DNA of 5,343 nt, from positions 1 through 5,343 of the forward strand of contig MHER01000109.1 of NCBI GenBank assembly GCA_001805205.1, read 5' to 3'. Of this stretch, positions 4,430 through 5,343 are shown piece by piece; within the stretch, counting starts at the first letter, position 1, and every line of letters begins with the position of its first letter. The DNA comes from Nitrospirae bacterium RIFCSPLOW2_12_42_9 (GTDB lineage Bacteria; Nitrospirota; 9FT-COMBO-42-15; HDB-SIOI813). The notes below the pieces were generated by a model. That model was given only the letters and a program-made list of their open reading frames with translations, had not been told where the DNA came from and did not search any database. Both the position numbers and the translations under genes were made by a program.

Positions 4430-5343
4430 CTATTTTTCTAAAATATTTACGACCCCACTTATTACATCATCAACACTTATTATATCCATGCACTCAAGAT
4501 TCGTTGGACATTTACGTAAAAGACAGGGGCTGCATGGTAGCTCCTTCTTTATGACAGCATCCCTGGCCCCCAATGGCCCGGTTACAGACGGGTCAGTGGA
4601 GCCGAATATTGCAACAACGGGTATACCCAGTGCTGATGCTATGTGCATCGGTCCTGAGTCATTTGTTATAAAGACCTTGCAAAAAGCAATAAGGGCCATA
4701 AGCTCACGAATAGAAGTCTTCCCTGCAAGATTCACAATGGACACTTCTGCACTTTTGATTATATCTTCAGCAATACTTGTTTCACCCTGGCTGCCGAAGA
4801 CTATCACCTTAACATTATAACCGTTGATCAGTGTTTTTGCTACTTGTCCGAATCGGTCAGGATACCAACGCTTTGAAGAGCCGTATGCAGCACCAGGGTT
4901 GATCCCTATAATCAGGTCATCAGGGGTTATGTTATTTTTACTCAGGGTTTCGAGGGCATGATTGGCTTCATCTTTTGAAACATACAATAACCTATTTTTA
5001 TCCGAAAATCCTTTACCCTCCCCTTCACCCCCTCCCATCAAGGTCTTTACTATATTCAAATAGTATTCTGTATGATGCAACCTTCTTGTTTCTGAATTAA
5101 GTCTTACAGGAATATTCAGAAGGAAGCCCCTGCCATCCCTTTTATAACCGCATCGCAGTGGAATGCCGGCAAGTCGTACTAACATTGCAGATCTGAATGA
5201 ATTTGGAAATAGTACAGCGAGGTCAAACTTATCCTGACGCAGTTCCTGGCTTTCAGCCATCAATCCTGTCATACCCCCATTTTTAAAGAGAGATGAGGAT
5301 GGTTTTGTTTTATATGACCTTATCTCATTTACATATGGACATT
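4430..5343 (-). CDS. GT9 LPS heptosyltransferase, WaaF-like (5' end outside the window)
   Basis: The reading frame is open from the right edge to a TAG at 4430-4432. The ATG at 5270-5272 is internal: 23 further codons upstream encode PYVNEIRSYKT, a stretch usual in WaaF-type enzymes. Counting from that ATG, FDLAVLFPNSFRSA (16-29) and the AGIPLRCGY stretch (35-43) match the N-terminal half of heptosyltransferase II. GINPGAAYGSSKRWYPDRF (123-141) begins the C-terminal Rossmann half. NDSGPMH (204-210) and GSTDPSVTGP (224-233) form the ADP-heptose side. The protein would add L-glycero-D-manno-heptose to the LPS inner core at the cytoplasmic face of the inner membrane. A cysteine cluster CSPC-x4-C-x5-C (247-261) is shared with the downstream GT9 domain. 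Residues 79-89 (MGGGEGEGKGF) are low-complexity and repeat-derived. The missing N-terminus leaves about 70 or more residues unseen. Confidence 0.9.
   Translation of the reverse strand, partial: CPYVNEIRSYKTKPSSSLFKNGGMTGLMAESQELRQDKFDLAVLFPNSFRSAMLVRLAGIPLRCGYKRDGRGFLLNIPVRLNSETRRLHHTEYYLNIVKTLMGGGEGEGKGFSDKNRLLYVSKDEANHALETLSKNNITPDDLIIGINPGAAYGSSKRWYPDRFGQVAKTLINGYNVKVIVFGSQGETSIAEDIIKSAEVSIVNLAGKTSIRELMALIAFCKVFITNDSGPMHIASALGIPVVAIFGSTDPSVTGPLGARDAVIKKELPCSPCLLRKCPTNLECMDIISVDDVISGVVNILEK
5006..5043 (-). repeat. Half-copy repeat D inside the WaaF-like gene
   Basis: The plus strand is a run of C-blocks separated by T or A (ACCCTCCCC, TTCACCCCC, TCCC). It resembles one arm of repeats A-C, with an AAAATCC edge at 5006-5012, but there is no opposing arm. 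It encodes MGGGEGEGKGF in a variable loop between the two GT9 lobes. Kinship with the full palindromes is plausible but could be chance low complexity. Confidence 0.4.

Noticed and set aside
4488..4820. 110-codon plus-strand frame opposite the WaaF-like gene
   Set aside because: It is antisense to the conserved C-terminal GT9 domain and has no features of its own.
5270..5272. ATG as the true start of the WaaF-like gene
   Set aside because: The frame stays open to the window edge, the upstream residues match the GT9 N-terminal half, and there is no good ribosome binding site before this ATG.

Overview
The window looks like chromosomal DNA from a Gram-negative bacterium that makes heptose-containing lipopolysaccharide (LPS). 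Evidence is two glycosyltransferase family 9 (GT9) heptosyltransferases, a GmhB-type heptose bisphosphate phosphatase domain, a Trm112/YcaR-like zinc ribbon and RfbD (dTDP-4-dehydrorhamnose reductase). Base composition is moderate to low GC, and the left ~1.3 kb is visibly more AT-rich than the right part. The taxon cannot be fixed from the sequence. G-runs in dispersed palindromes that are partly translated recall repeats of Nitrospirota- or Desulfobacterota-like genomes, but this is recollection, not a match.

Layout. Positions 1-252 (-) hold the N-terminal part of a radical SAM protein that runs off the left edge. Positions 253-544 are an AT-rich divergent intergenic region. It holds a good minus-strand promoter whose -10/spacer is covered by a perfect 20-bp palindrome, three copies of a 15-bp direct repeat, and a plausible plus-strand promoter. 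Positions 545-1324 (+) encode a class I SAM-dependent methyltransferase. Positions 1325-1448 are a short gap between convergent genes with no convincing terminator. From the right edge down to 1449, everything lies on the minus strand as one tight operon. In transcription order it is a WaaF-like heptosyltransferase (partial, 5343-4430), a GmhB-heptosyltransferase fusion (4364-2550), a Trm112-like protein (2504 or 2537 to 2331) and rfbD (2309-1449).

How the genes work together. The phosphatase domain would dephosphorylate D-glycero-D-manno-heptose 1,7-bisphosphate on the way to ADP-heptose. The two GT9 enzymes would add heptoses to the LPS inner core. RfbD would make dTDP-L-rhamnose for the outer core or O-antigen. 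The methyltransferase and radical SAM protein look like accessory cell-surface or carbohydrate modification genes, but their substrates cannot be read from the sequence.

The most unusual feature is a family of G/C-run imperfect palindromes scattered through the operon. One is translated inside the heptosyltransferase domain. One makes up most of the linker joining the phosphatase to the heptosyltransferase. One fills the intergenic gap and carries the only Shine-Dalgarno-like (SD-like) sequence of the fusion gene. A half-copy lies inside the first heptosyltransferase. The fusion protein may therefore owe its existence to a palindromic repeat insertion.
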